Below, one piece after another: positions 10,811-19,349 of a DNA stretch of 64,000 nt. This stretch comes from Ailanthus altissimus (taxonomy: Eukaryota; Streptophyta; Magnoliopsida; Sapindales; Simaroubaceae), in the NCBI GenBank assembly GCA_946807835.1, contig OX327694.1, positions 9,436,001 to 9,500,000 of the forward strand, read 5' to 3'. The position numbers and the translations under genes were made by a program. Numbering within the stretch: the first letter of the stretch is position 1; the number at the start of each line of letters is the position of its first letter. Below the pieces are notes generated by a model. The model searched no databases and had not been told where the DNA came from. It saw only the letters and a program-made list of their open reading frames with translations.

Positions 10811-13465
10811 ATGCATCGACCTAGAGACAAACGAGGAAGATTTGTGAGAGAACTAGAACTAGAACTAGAACCACTCCCACAATTTGTAAGTGAAGAGAAT
10901 TCACCTTCTAGTTCATCTTGTAATTCTAACACAATGAGCCAACACGAAGAAAACCCCGTTAGAACTCTAAAAGATTACTTGCATCCTACTCGCACAGTCA
11001 CACCATCATGCATTATATTTCCACCTAACATACCACATTCGGATTTTAAACCTGGAATGATACAACTTCTTCCCACTTTTCATGGTCTAGATAGTGAAAA
11101 TCCTTATGTACATGTTAAGGAATTTGAAGAGGTAATTGCCACCTTCCATAGCCAACCTGAAGCCATAGACACTGTTAGGCTTAAGTTTTTCCCTTTTTCT
11201 TTGAAAGACAAAGCAAAGAGTTGGCTATACTCTTTGAGGCCGAGGTCTATAGGAACTTGGGCAGAAATGACCCAAGCATTTTTCAATAAATACTTCCCAC
11301 AACACAAAACTAATGGCCTGAAAAGACAAATTTCTTCATTCTCCCAAAAAGACAGTGAAACCTTATATCAAGCATGGGAAAGGTTTAAAGAGTTGCTAAA
11401 TCTGTGCCCTCACCATAGGTATGAAAATTGGCGCTTGGTTAGTTATTTCTATGAGGGACTCACAATTAGAGAGCGCCAATTTGTTGAGATGATGTGTAAT
11501 GGGGAGTTCCTTCACAAAGATCCTGAGGAAGCCATAGAATTCCTTAATGACTTAGCCGAAAAAGCCCATACAAGGACTGGACCTAGCATTGCTGAAAGCA
11601 CAAATAGGTCACGACCCAATGGAGTTTTCCATCTTAGGGAAAAGGATAACCTCAAAGCCCAATTAGAGGTCTTAACTAGGGAGTTAGAGGCCTTGAAATC
11701 CAAAGATAGAAGGGTCACCCACACGGTTGCTAGAGTTGAGTCACACGATGTCTGTTTTGTCTGTGGAGGAGCGGAACACTTAGCTCAGGATTGTCCCACG
11801 TATAGTGAGATGAGAGGGATATATGAGGAACAATGTAATGCCCTAGGGATGTACAAGAAGCCTTATTCACCCTACTCTGAAACATATAATCCTAGCTGGA
11901 GAAACCACCCAAATTTCAGTTGGAAATCTGACCAACAAGCCAACAACCAATGGAAACAAGAACAACAAGCACCCAAGTCTTATGTTGCACCTCAATATAA
12001 TGCACGACCAACTAGGAGTTCTTTAGAGGATACATTACAAGCATTTATGGAGGCACAAAGTAAGACTAATCAAAAATTTGAAACAATTCTTGCACAAGTG
12101 GTGGACGAAAACAAAGAAATCAAGAGTCAAATCATAAAATTGACCAGTGTCTTAACTATACAAGAGAGAGGTAAGTTTCCATCTCAACCTCAATCCAATC
12201 CAAAAGGACAATTCATGGCACAAGCTTCTACTTCTGATGTTCAAAATCTCAAAGAAGTCAATGCCATTACTACTCGAAGTGGTAAGATTGTAAGTGAGCC
12301 TACTCCTGAAATTAACACATCTACGAGTAGTAAAGATGCCCCCCTTGAAAAAGAGGCCACAATGGAAAAAGAGCCCGAAAGTAAGTTTTCAATCCCAGTG
12401 CCTTTTCCTCAAGCTCTTCGACCGGTTGGGAAAAATTCAGAAATTCAAGGTGAGATTTTGGAACATTTGAAACAAGTTAAAATTAATCTTCCCTTGTTAC
12501 ATTTGATTAAGCAGGTTCCAACTTATGCCAAAGTCATCAAGGATTTATGCACTATCAAAAGAAAACACCATGTGAAGAAAACTACATTTTTGGCAGAACA
12601 GGTAAGTGCAGTGATTGAACAAAAGACACCACCCAAGTATAAAGACCCAGGATGTCCCACAATCTCTTGCCAAATTGGGACACATGAGTTTGGTCAAGCT
12701 TTATTGGACTTAGGAGCAAGTGTAAATTTAATGCCTTATTCTATTTACTTGCAGTTAGGACTTGGTGAGATTAAACCAACATCTGTAGTCCTACAATTAG
12801 CTAACCGATCAATCAAGAAACCACGGGGAATAGTAGAAGATGTTTTGTTGCAAATTGACAAATTTTACTATCCTGTTGATTTTCTTGTTTTAGATACTCA
12901 TTCTGTTGTTAACATGGAGTCAAAAATCCCTCTTATTTTGGGGAGACCTTTTCTAGCCACTGCTAACGCTCTTATTAATTACAGAAATGGTCTAATAAAA
13001 TTATCTTTTGGGAATATGACTCTTGAGGTGAATATTTTCAACATTGGCAAACAACCACGAGAAGAAGACGAGTGCTATCATTCATATATAATAGACACAC
13101 TTGTAGCGGAGGAAGCTTATAAAAATCATGGCTATGATTCTTCGAAAAACCTTCTCAATTTTGATTTTGAAGAATTGTATTATCTTGATGTAACAACTAA
13201 TGTGTTTAGTATTTTTGACTCACAGGATAAACGGACTCGATTTTGGCAGCCACACTTTGAAGAGTTGCCACGAGAGAGGGAGAGACCAAAACCATCAAAC
13301 CTCGAGACACCACAAGTTGAGCTTTCTCCACTGCCCAAAGGTTTGAAACACGCATTTTTGGGACCAGGTGATACCTTTCCTATCATCATTTCTTCTGAAC
13401 TTAGTGCTGAACAAGAGAAAAAATTGATAAAATTGTTAAAAGAACATAAGTCTGCACTAGGTTAG
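10811..13465 (+). CDS. gag: Gag and aspartic protease part of Athila-type polyprotein
   Basis: This 884-codon ORF encodes the capsid/nucleocapsid protein that packages element RNA, followed by the protease. The gag domain covers about residues 85-225 (FKPGMIQLLPTFHG, then KDKAKSWLYSL). A zinc knuckle of the C-x2-C-x4-H-x4-C type has C315, C318, H323 and C328. The protease active site is D633-L-G-A-S; DLGAS instead of DTGAS is the form I know from Athila. The start follows an A-rich tract at 10783-10800 and is overlapped by a mini-ORF at 10807. The ORF ends in TAG at 13463-13465, exactly in frame with the RT ORF, just after a conserved KSALG segment. In relatives a tryptophan usually occupies this position, so the stop is probably a mutation rather than the natural end. 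Confidence 0.92.
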   Translation: MHRPRDKRGRFVRELELELEPLPQFVSEENSPSSSSCNSNTMSQHEENPVRTLKDYLHPTRTVTPSCIIFPPNIPHSDFKPGMIQLLPTFHGLDSENPYVHVKEFEEVIATFHSQPEAIDTVRLKFFPFSLKDKAKSWLYSLRPRSIGTWAEMTQAFFNKYFPQHKTNGLKRQISSFSQKDSETLYQAWERFKELLNLCPHHRYENWRLVSYFYEGLTIRERQFVEMMCNGEFLHKDPEEAIEFLNDLAEKAHTRTGPSIAESTNRSRPNGVFHLREKDNLKAQLEVLTRELEALKSKDRRVTHTVARVESHDVCFVCGGAEHLAQDCPTYSEMRGIYEEQCNALGMYKKPYSPYSETYNPSWRNHPNFSWKSDQQANNQWKQEQQAPKSYVAPQYNARPTRSSLEDTLQAFMEAQSKTNQKFETILAQVVDENKEIKSQIIKLTSVLTIQERGKFPSQPQSNPKGQFMAQASTSDVQNLKEVNAITTRSGKIVSEPTPEINTSTSSKDAPLEKEATMEKEPESKFSIPVPFPQALRPVGKNSEIQGEILEHLKQVKINLPLLHLIKQVPTYAKVIKDLCTIKRKHHVKKTTFLAEQVSAVIEQKTPPKYKDPGCPTISCQIGTHEFGQALLDLGASVNLMPYSIYLQLGLGEIKPTSVVLQLANRSIKKPRGIVEDVLLQIDKFYYPVDFLVLDTHSVVNMESKIPLILGRPFLATANALINYRNGLIKLSFGNMTLEVNIFNIGKQPREEDECYHSYIIDTLVAEEAYKNHGYDSSKNLLNFDFEELYYLDVTTNVFSIFDSQDKRTRFWQPHFEELPRERERPKPSNLETPQVELSPLPKGLKHAFLGPGDTFPIIISSELSAEQEKKLIKLLKEHKSALG

Positions 13466-13495
13466 ACCATAGCTGATATTAAAGGTATTTCTCCA

Positions 13496-16222
13496 TTGAT
13501 ATGCTCCCATAGAATTCATTTAGAGGAAGGTTCCCAATCTCGTAGAGACCCACAAAGAAGACTTAACCCAACAATGAAAGAAGTAGTGAAGAAAGAGGTC
13601 TTGAAACTATTAGATGCGGGTATAATCTACCCAATTTCTGATAGTCAATGGGTAAGTCCAACTCAAGTAGTTCCTAAGAAATCTGGGGTTACTGTTGTTG
13701 AAAATGAGAATGGGATACCTGTTCCAACTAGGGTAGTAAGTGGTTGGAGAATGTGTATTGATTATAGAAAGTTAAACACAGCCACTAGGAAAGACTATTT
13801 TCCATTGCCTTTTATCGACCAAATTTTAGAACGTGTAGCTGGACATCCTTTTTATTGCTTTCTTGATGGGTATTTAGGGTATTACCAGATTGAGATAGCT
13901 ATAGAAGATCAAGAAAAAACTACTTTTACATGCCCTTTTGGTACTTATGCTTTTCGTAGAATGCCATTTGGATTATGTAATGCACCAGCTACTTTTCAGC
14001 GTTGCATGTTGAGTATTTTCTCTGATATGGTTGAAAAATGCATGAAAGTCTTTATGGATGATTTGACTGTTTTTGGTAATTCTTTTGATTTATGCCTACT
14101 TAACTTGAAATTTGTTTTGAGTAGGTGTGAAGAAAAAGGACTTGTGCTAAATTGGGAGAAATGTCATTTCATGGTATCTTCAGGAATCGTTTTAGGGCAC
14201 ATTATATCTGAAAGAGGGATAGAGGTTGACAAGGCAAAAATTGAATTAATCTCTAAATTACCTACACCTAAAACGGTAAAAGATGTCCGATCCTTTCTTG
14301 GACACGCTGGCTTTTACAGAAGGTTTATACAAAACTTTTCTGCCATATCTAGACCATTGTGTAACCTTTTGCTAAAAGATGCAGAATTTACATGGACACA
14401 AGAGTGTGAGGAGGCATTTCGAACACTCATTGCCAAACTCACCACCGCTCCTATCATGCAATCACCAGATTGGAACCTCCCATTTGAAATTATGTGTGAT
14501 GCAAGTAATTATGCTGTAGGAGCAGTTCTTGGGCAACGGAGGGAGGGAAAACCCTTTGTTGTTTATTATGCTAGTAGGACTTTGAATGATGCTCAAATGA
14601 ATTACACTACTACTGAAAAAGAACTATTAGCTGTTGTTTTTGCCTTAGATAAATTTCGTTCTTATTTGATTGGTTCACCTATTGTTATTTTTACTGACCA
14701 CGCAGCCTTTAAGTACCTTCTTTCTATGAAGGATGCTAAAGCCCGTTTAATTAGGTGGATTCTTCTTTTGCAGGAATTTGATATAACCATCAAAGATAAG
14801 AAAGGCGTTGAAAATGTTGTTGTTGATCATCTATCCCACCTTGAGTTCACTGACTCTACTGATTTGCCACCCATTCGAGACGATTTTCCAGATGAACATC
14901 TTTTTGCTATAAGCCAAATACCTTGGTATGCACATATCGTAAATTATTTGGTTTGTGGTGAACTTCCATCTGACTGGAGTGCACAAGATAAGCGTAAGTT
15001 CTTGGTTGAGGTACGTAACTTTTATTGGGATGATCCATATCTTTTCAAATACTGTCCTGACCAAATCATGAGACGTTGTATTCCTGAAAGTGAAGTTTCT
15101 AGTGTCTTAAATTTTTGCCATAGTGCTGCTTGCGGTGGCCATTTTTCTATGAAGAAGACAGCTGTGAAAATTTTACAGTGTGGTCTTTATTGGCCCACTT
15201 TGTTCAAAGACACTAATAATTTTTGTCGTTCCTGTGAAAGATGTCAAAAGTTAGGTGCTTTATCTCGAAGAAATATGATGCCTCTTAACCCTATTCTTGT
15301 TATCGAGATATTTGACTGTTGGGGTATTGATTTTATGGGTCCATTTCCTTCATCTTTTGGCTATCTTTACATCATTTTAGCTGTTGACTATGTATCAAAA
15401 TGGGTGGAGGCTGTAGCTTATCGTACTAATGATAATACAACTGTGGTAAAATTCTTAAAAGAAAATGTGTTATCTAGGTACGGTACGCCACGTGTCATCA
15501 TTAGTGACCAAGGAACACATTTTTGTAATCGTTCTTTTGAAGCTTTGATGCGCAGGTATGGTGTTCTTCACAAAGTTTCCACTGCATACCATCCACAGAC
15601 AAATGGACAAGCCGAGCTAGCAAATAGAGAGGTTAAACAGATTTTGGAAAAGACGGTTAACCCGAATCGCAAAGATTGGTCTCTACGCCTTTCTGATGCA
15701 TTATGGGCATATCGTACTGCATACAAAACCATCTTAGGAATGTCCCCATACCGGCTTGTTTATGGGAAAGCTTTCCATTTACCTGTTGAGCTAGAACATA
15801 AAGCTTATTGGGCTGTCAAAGCCCTTAACTTTGATTTGAATGCTGCAGGTCTCCAGAGAAAGTTACAATTGTCAGAAATAGAAGAGCTACGAAATGACGC
15901 ATATGACAACTCCAGAATTTACAAAGCTAAAATGAAAGTAGCTCATGATAAACAGATCTCAAGGAAACACTTTGAGCCAAATCAACGGGTCTATCTTTAT
16001 GATTCTCGATTGCATTTACACCCTGGAAAGTTGAGATCTCGATGGACTGGTCCATTTATGGTAAGACATGTTTTTCCTAATGGTGCTGTTGAAATAGAAG
16101 ACCCCACTGATGGACGGACTTTCAAAGTGAATGGACAGCAGCTAAAAAGCTACGTGGAAAAGGTAAATGACTCTATGTACCTAGGCGAGATCCCTCTTGT
16201 AGATTCTGTCTATCGTGATTGA
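13496..16222 (+). CDS. pol: Pol: reverse transcriptase, RNase H, integrase
   Basis: This ORF continues the gag-protease frame after the single TAG; its first in-frame ATG is at 13496 but the reading frame opens at 13466. It has 908 codons from the ATG. The RT carries the FMDD active site at residues 186-189. RNase H follows, with [12 protein letters not shown] and TDHAA. Integrase has the zinc-binding HHCC region from H542 and H549 and a D-D-E triad at D612, D671 and E707 with the standard 35-residue gap. The C-terminus ([13 protein letters not shown], then NGQQLKSY) is of Athila/Tat type without chromodomain. All catalytic residues are present, so the protein would work if expressed. It copies the element RNA and integrates the cDNA in the nucleus. 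Confidence 0.93.
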   Translation: MICSHRIHLEEGSQSRRDPQRRLNPTMKEVVKKEVLKLLDAGIIYPISDSQWVSPTQVVPKKSGVTVVENENGIPVPTRVVSGWRMCIDYRKLNTATRKDYFPLPFIDQILERVAGHPFYCFLDGYLGYYQIEIAIEDQEKTTFTCPFGTYAFRRMPFGLCNAPATFQRCMLSIFSDMVEKCMKVFMDDLTVFGNSFDLCLLNLKFVLSRCEEKGLVLNWEKCHFMVSSGIVLGHIISERGIEVDKAKIELISKLPTPKTVKDVRSFLGHAGFYRRFIQNFSAISRPLCNLLLKDAEFTWTQECEEAFRTLIAKLTTAPIMQSPDWNLPFEIMCDASNYAVGAVLGQRREGKPFVVYYASRTLNDAQMNYTTTEKELLAVVFALDKFRSYLIGSPIVIFTDHAAFKYLLSMKDAKARLIRWILLLQEFDITIKDKKGVENVVVDHLSHLEFTDSTDLPPIRDDFPDEHLFAISQIPWYAHIVNYLVCGELPSDWSAQDKRKFLVEVRNFYWDDPYLFKYCPDQIMRRCIPESEVSSVLNFCHSAACGGHFSMKKTAVKILQCGLYWPTLFKDTNNFCRSCERCQKLGALSRRNMMPLNPILVIEIFDCWGIDFMGPFPSSFGYLYIILAVDYVSKWVEAVAYRTNDNTTVVKFLKENVLSRYGTPRVIISDQGTHFCNRSFEALMRRYGVLHKVSTAYHPQTNGQAELANREVKQILEKTVNPNRKDWSLRLSDALWAYRTAYKTILGMSPYRLVYGKAFHLPVELEHKAYWAVKALNFDLNAAGLQRKLQLSEIEELRNDAYDNSRIYKAKMKVAHDKQISRKHFEPNQRVYLYDSRLHLHPGKLRSRWTGPFMVRHVFPNGAVEIEDPTDGRTFKVNGQQLKSYVEKVNDSMYLGEIPLVDSVYRD

Positions 16223-16329
16223 TCAGGTTCAATCTATCTGTACCATATTTTATATTTTGTCTATATTTTATATTTTGACTTTCTATTTTTGCTTTTATTT
16301 TCTTGCACATGTTATTTTACTTTATTTTC

Positions 16330-16350
16330 TTCTTTTTATTTTTTCTTCAG
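16330..16350 (+). promoter_or_regulatory. Possible splice acceptor ahead of ORF3
   Basis: A long T/C-rich run (about 16312-16350) ends in TTTTTTCTTCAG followed by TGTG, a strong plant 3' splice site by eye. It lies between pol and ORF3, 120 bp before the ORF3 ATG. Env-like genes of LTR elements are commonly expressed by splicing, so this site could produce an ORF3 subgenomic mRNA. No donor has been established. Confidence 0.4.
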
Positions 16351-16470
16351 TGTGATTTTATTTCCCGGTCAAGTGGCGGATACAGTACTCCGTGACTATT
16401 AAAGTCGGTTTCTCAGTTCCCTAAAAACTGTCTCTCAAACGGTGCATTCATCTCTTTTCTTTCTTTCAAA

Positions 16471-17019
16471 ATGGATCGCATTCTTGCCAACCTTAAAAAA
16501 CGTTTTCCTTCATTTCCTCAAAATGCTCTACTTAAGATTTACAAAGCACGGTGTGAAAGACTAAGGCTATTGATGTTGGGTAATATCCCTGTGGACCTTC
16601 GTTGGTTAATTGAAGCCAAGGTTCGGTTGTCTGATGAGTTTGAAAATGATTTTGTTTCTCATATGCCTGGTCTTGGAAGAAGCTCTTATGCCAAAAGGCG
16701 ACGAGCAAAAAGGTTACAAGTCTGTCTTAAATGTGCTCGATGGAATTGTAATTGGAGTTGTCGTTCTTTAGGATTCGTATCTAGAAATCGAGAAGACAAA
16801 ATTCAGTTCATTAAGGATGGACTGAGTAAGGAGTCTTTGGATGATATCCTATTGACTCTTGAGACGCATCCCTGTGGGCTCGTGCAACGTGAACTTCTCG
16901 ATTTATGGAACAAATTCAAAAATGAACATCAACGGTATAGTCTCAGGAATCTGACTCTAAAAGACCCTGTTTGCCAATTTATAAGAAAATTGGATGGGAA
17001 GCCTATCCCCGACCCATAG
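16471..17019 (+). CDS. ORF3: virus-type cysteine-rich nucleic-acid-binding-like protein
   Basis: A 182-residue open frame lies 248 bp after pol, in the position of the Athila env-like gene, but it has no signal peptide or membrane segment. Residues 70-81 read GRSSYAKRRRAK, a basic stretch likely to bind nucleic acid and enter the nucleus. Cysteines C85, C88, C93 and C97 follow, as C-x2-C-x4-C-x3-C. A conserved-looking IQFIKDGLSKE comes next, then an unmatched C-terminal 60 residues. The GRSxYAxRRRA block followed by CxxC and this tail resembles the small cysteine-rich proteins of carlaviruses and vitivirus-like viruses, several of which suppress RNA silencing. Those proteins are shorter (about 100-120 residues) and usually have a different spacing for the last metal ligands. 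The frame is intact although the element is about 2% diverged. Function is inferred from motif resemblance only; a novel retroelement protein is the alternative. Confidence 0.65.
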   Translation: MDRILANLKKRFPSFPQNALLKIYKARCERLRLLMLGNIPVDLRWLIEAKVRLSDEFENDFVSHMPGLGRSSYAKRRRAKRLQVCLKCARWNCNWSCRSLGFVSRNREDKIQFIKDGLSKESLDDILLTLETHPCGLVQRELLDLWNKFKNEHQRYSLRNLTLKDPVCQFIRKLDGKPIPDP

Positions 17020-17274
17020 AGGGCGTTTAAGCCGTTACTGGACGTAAAACCAGAGGAAGATGTAAGCCACAATCACAACTACTTGTAAATACATGTGTTT
17101 TAATTTCAAACTTTATTTTATGAATAGTAGGGCTACTCATGTAGATGTCTTAAATTCAAATCTTTTTGTTCAATAATGCATGTGGGTCATTATGTTTAAA
17201 TTTTTGTGTTTTATTTTTAACTCTCTTTTGACAAACTGTCGGGTTACCATAATCATTGTTATCATTTGGCACTC

Positions 17275-17282
17275 TATAAATA
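17275..17282 (+). promoter_or_regulatory. Internal TATA box ahead of the LOG gene
   Basis: TATAAATA in the context GGCACTCTATAAATACAGC lies 53 bp before the LOG ATG at 17335. That spacing would give a start site around 17305 and a leader of about 30 bases. It suggests that LOG may have its own promoter, captured with the gene or evolved within the element. AT-rich DNA makes chance TATA boxes common, so confidence is moderate. Confidence 0.4.
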
Positions 17283-17334
17283 CAGCACCTCAGTTTCTTC
17301 ATTTTCATATATTGAGATAAAGGTGAGAGTAGAT

Positions 17335-17982
17335 ATGGAGGAAACCCAAGTTCGACAATTTCGAAATATATGTGTATTTTGTGGATCTAGTCCTGGGGAG
17401 AGTAAAGTGTTCGTAGAAGCAGCAAACAATCTAGGAAAAACATTAGCTGCAAGAAAAATTCATTTGATTTATGGAGGAGGTAGCCTTGGGCTAATGGGGT
17501 GTGTGTCAACAGCTGCACATTTAGGAGGAAGTCAAGTTTTAGGTATTATTCCTACAGCTTTGGCCGTGGAAAACCTGACCGGGAAAACAATAGGGGAAGA
17601 ATTACAAGTCTCATCCATGCATGAACGTATAGCCAGAATGCTTTGCAATGCAGACGCTTTTATTGCTTTACCAGGTGGTTTTGGTACCTTGGAAGAAATT
17701 TTTCAAATTGTCTCTTGGGCCCAACTGAATATCCACCGAAAACCCATAGGTTTGTTGAATGTTAACAACTATTTTGATTGCTTACTTTGTTTTCTTGATC
17801 AAGCTGTGGAACAGAATTTTATTTCACATTCGGCGCGACAGATCCTGGTTTCTGCTACTGAGGCGGATGAATTGATTAACAAATTACAGGCAGTTACCTA
17901 CGAACCTGACCCAGCAATAACTCGGATCGATTGGTCAGTGGGCCTTAACAAGCGAAAATTGGATCTGACACTCCGTTTGTAA
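17335..17982 (+). CDS. LOG: ORF4: cytokinin riboside 5'-monophosphate phosphoribohydrolase, LOG family
   Basis: LOG enzymes release active cytokinin base and ribose 5-phosphate from cytokinin nucleotide in the cytosol and nucleus. An open frame begins at 17266, but the ATG at 17335 gives 215 residues, the normal plant LOG length, and starts just before NICVFCGSS. From that ATG: CGSSPG at 16-21, YGGGSLGLMG at 46-55, the MHER segment with R98, and PGGFGTLEE at 113-121 ending in E121. The Arg and Glu are the catalytic pair known for the family. In the usual MHxRKAxM the Lys is here Ile99. The tail from about residue 187 is unusual. Host LOG genes have several introns; this copy has none, which indicates capture from a spliced RNA. 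It sits 246 bp after ORF3, in the same orientation as pol and inside the LTRs and TSD, so it moves with the element. Confidence 0.95.
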   Translation: MEETQVRQFRNICVFCGSSPGESKVFVEAANNLGKTLAARKIHLIYGGGSLGLMGCVSTAAHLGGSQVLGIIPTALAVENLTGKTIGEELQVSSMHERIARMLCNADAFIALPGGFGTLEEIFQIVSWAQLNIHRKPIGLLNVNNYFDCLLCFLDQAVEQNFISHSARQILVSATEADELINKLQAVTYEPDPAITRIDWSVGLNKRKLDLTLRL

Positions 17983-19349
17983 ATTTTTCTTTTTATTTAT
18001 TTATTTATCAGTACCATCATTTTAGTTTATATTTGCTTAAATGTCTCTCAGGTTTGTTTCTTTCAAATAACTGGCGTTTCAGGTAATGTCTCCTATACTT
18101 TATCTCTTTCTATTTAAACATTGAGGACAATGTTTCATCTGGTTTGGGGGGAGGATAGTAGACATACGTTGCATTTTGCAAAAAAAAAAAAAAAAAAAAA
18201 ATTGTGGTCCGACATTTGAATTAAAATGGCAGAGTAAAGAGTTCATTCTTAAACTCTTGAGACGCATTCTAGGTCAAATTAGAATGGCAGAGTAAGGAGT
18301 TTTAGTACTAACTTTTGAAATGCATTTTAACTAACTTTTTGTTATTTTGTTTTATATTTCATGCATTGTCGTTTACTGCTTGTAGTCTTGGTAATTCTTG
18401 TATAAAGGAATTTGCTTTTCTGCATAAGTATGATTTCAGAATTGTTTAGGTTGAGTCACTGTTTCTATCTTGGTTACTAAAGAATGACTTCCAAAATATT
18501 TTTGAGCACAATGCTAAGCCTTGTGGTAAGATGGATGATTCAATTTATATAGCCAAGAGAATTCTCATGTTTAAGTATATATTTTTCTAATCTCGCATAT
18601 CTTTTGTGAGTAAGTGGAAAGGTTGAGAAAACAGCTTATGAACCTTCATTGATCCTTTGAATTGGTTAATTTTTGTTTAAAATGATATTATTTGAATTAA
18701 GGGATAAGTTGGTTACATTTGTGCATAATATAATTTGGTGAGAAACCTTTATAATGCTTCCTTGTATTCTTCAAAAATACAAAAAAAAAAAAAAAATACA
18801 AAAGTACCAAAAACAAGAGAAAAAAAAAAGAAGCAATTCAGTTTAATAAAGTCTTCATTCAATTTTAGAAGACAAATACCTTGTAAAACAGTTTTCTCAC
18901 CAAGTTATAATTGTATTATTCTCACAAGCCAATTAAAGTTCTAAAGTTGGCGTATGATATGAATAATTGATTTTTAAACAAATAATTTTTCTATCTTCGG
19001 ATCAATGTTAGTTTATATGTCTGTCCTTAAAATTGACTTTTTCTTGAGTGCTTAACTGTTTTCCAACTCCATAAGAGAAGTCCTAACCTTTTAAACAGTC
19101 ATACACCTGTGAGGATATGGAGTTGAGGCTTTTACTTGGAGAAATTCTCAAGGCTATATCTATTGTGATTTGTGGTTAGATGGTTATGGCTTAGTTCACA
19201 CACACACAAATTACGGAAGTTGTAATTGAAAAAACCATGATAGCAACAGTGATCTCGAACTAACATTTTGATTGAAATGCTTAGGTAGTTTTGCATATTC
19301 TATTTACGCTTGAATTGCTAGAGACTAGCAATAAGCTGGTTGGGGGCTG
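17983..19349 (+). other. Noncoding tail of the Athila-type element with polypurine tract
   Basis: No gene is seen in these 1.37 kb. At about 18120-18155 lies ACATTGAGGACAATG, soon followed by GGTTTGGGGGGAGG, a pair typical of the 3' region of Athila/Tat elements. A run of about 20 A follows (18180-18201), possibly the trace of a polyadenylated captured transcript. Two imperfect 57-bp units with AATGGCAGAGTAA begin at about 18226 and 18283. The tract GGTTGGGGGCTG ends at 19349, directly before the 3' LTR, and is the probable plus-strand primer. Confidence 0.7.

Noticed and set aside
16471..17019. ORF3 as an Athila env-like protein
   Set aside because: It has no hydrophobic segment or signal peptide and is much shorter than env-like proteins.
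17266..17334. N-terminal 23-residue extension of LOG from the upstream ATG at 17266
   Set aside because: That ATG lies upstream of the candidate TATA box, and the extension has no LOG homology; starting at 17335 gives the family length.
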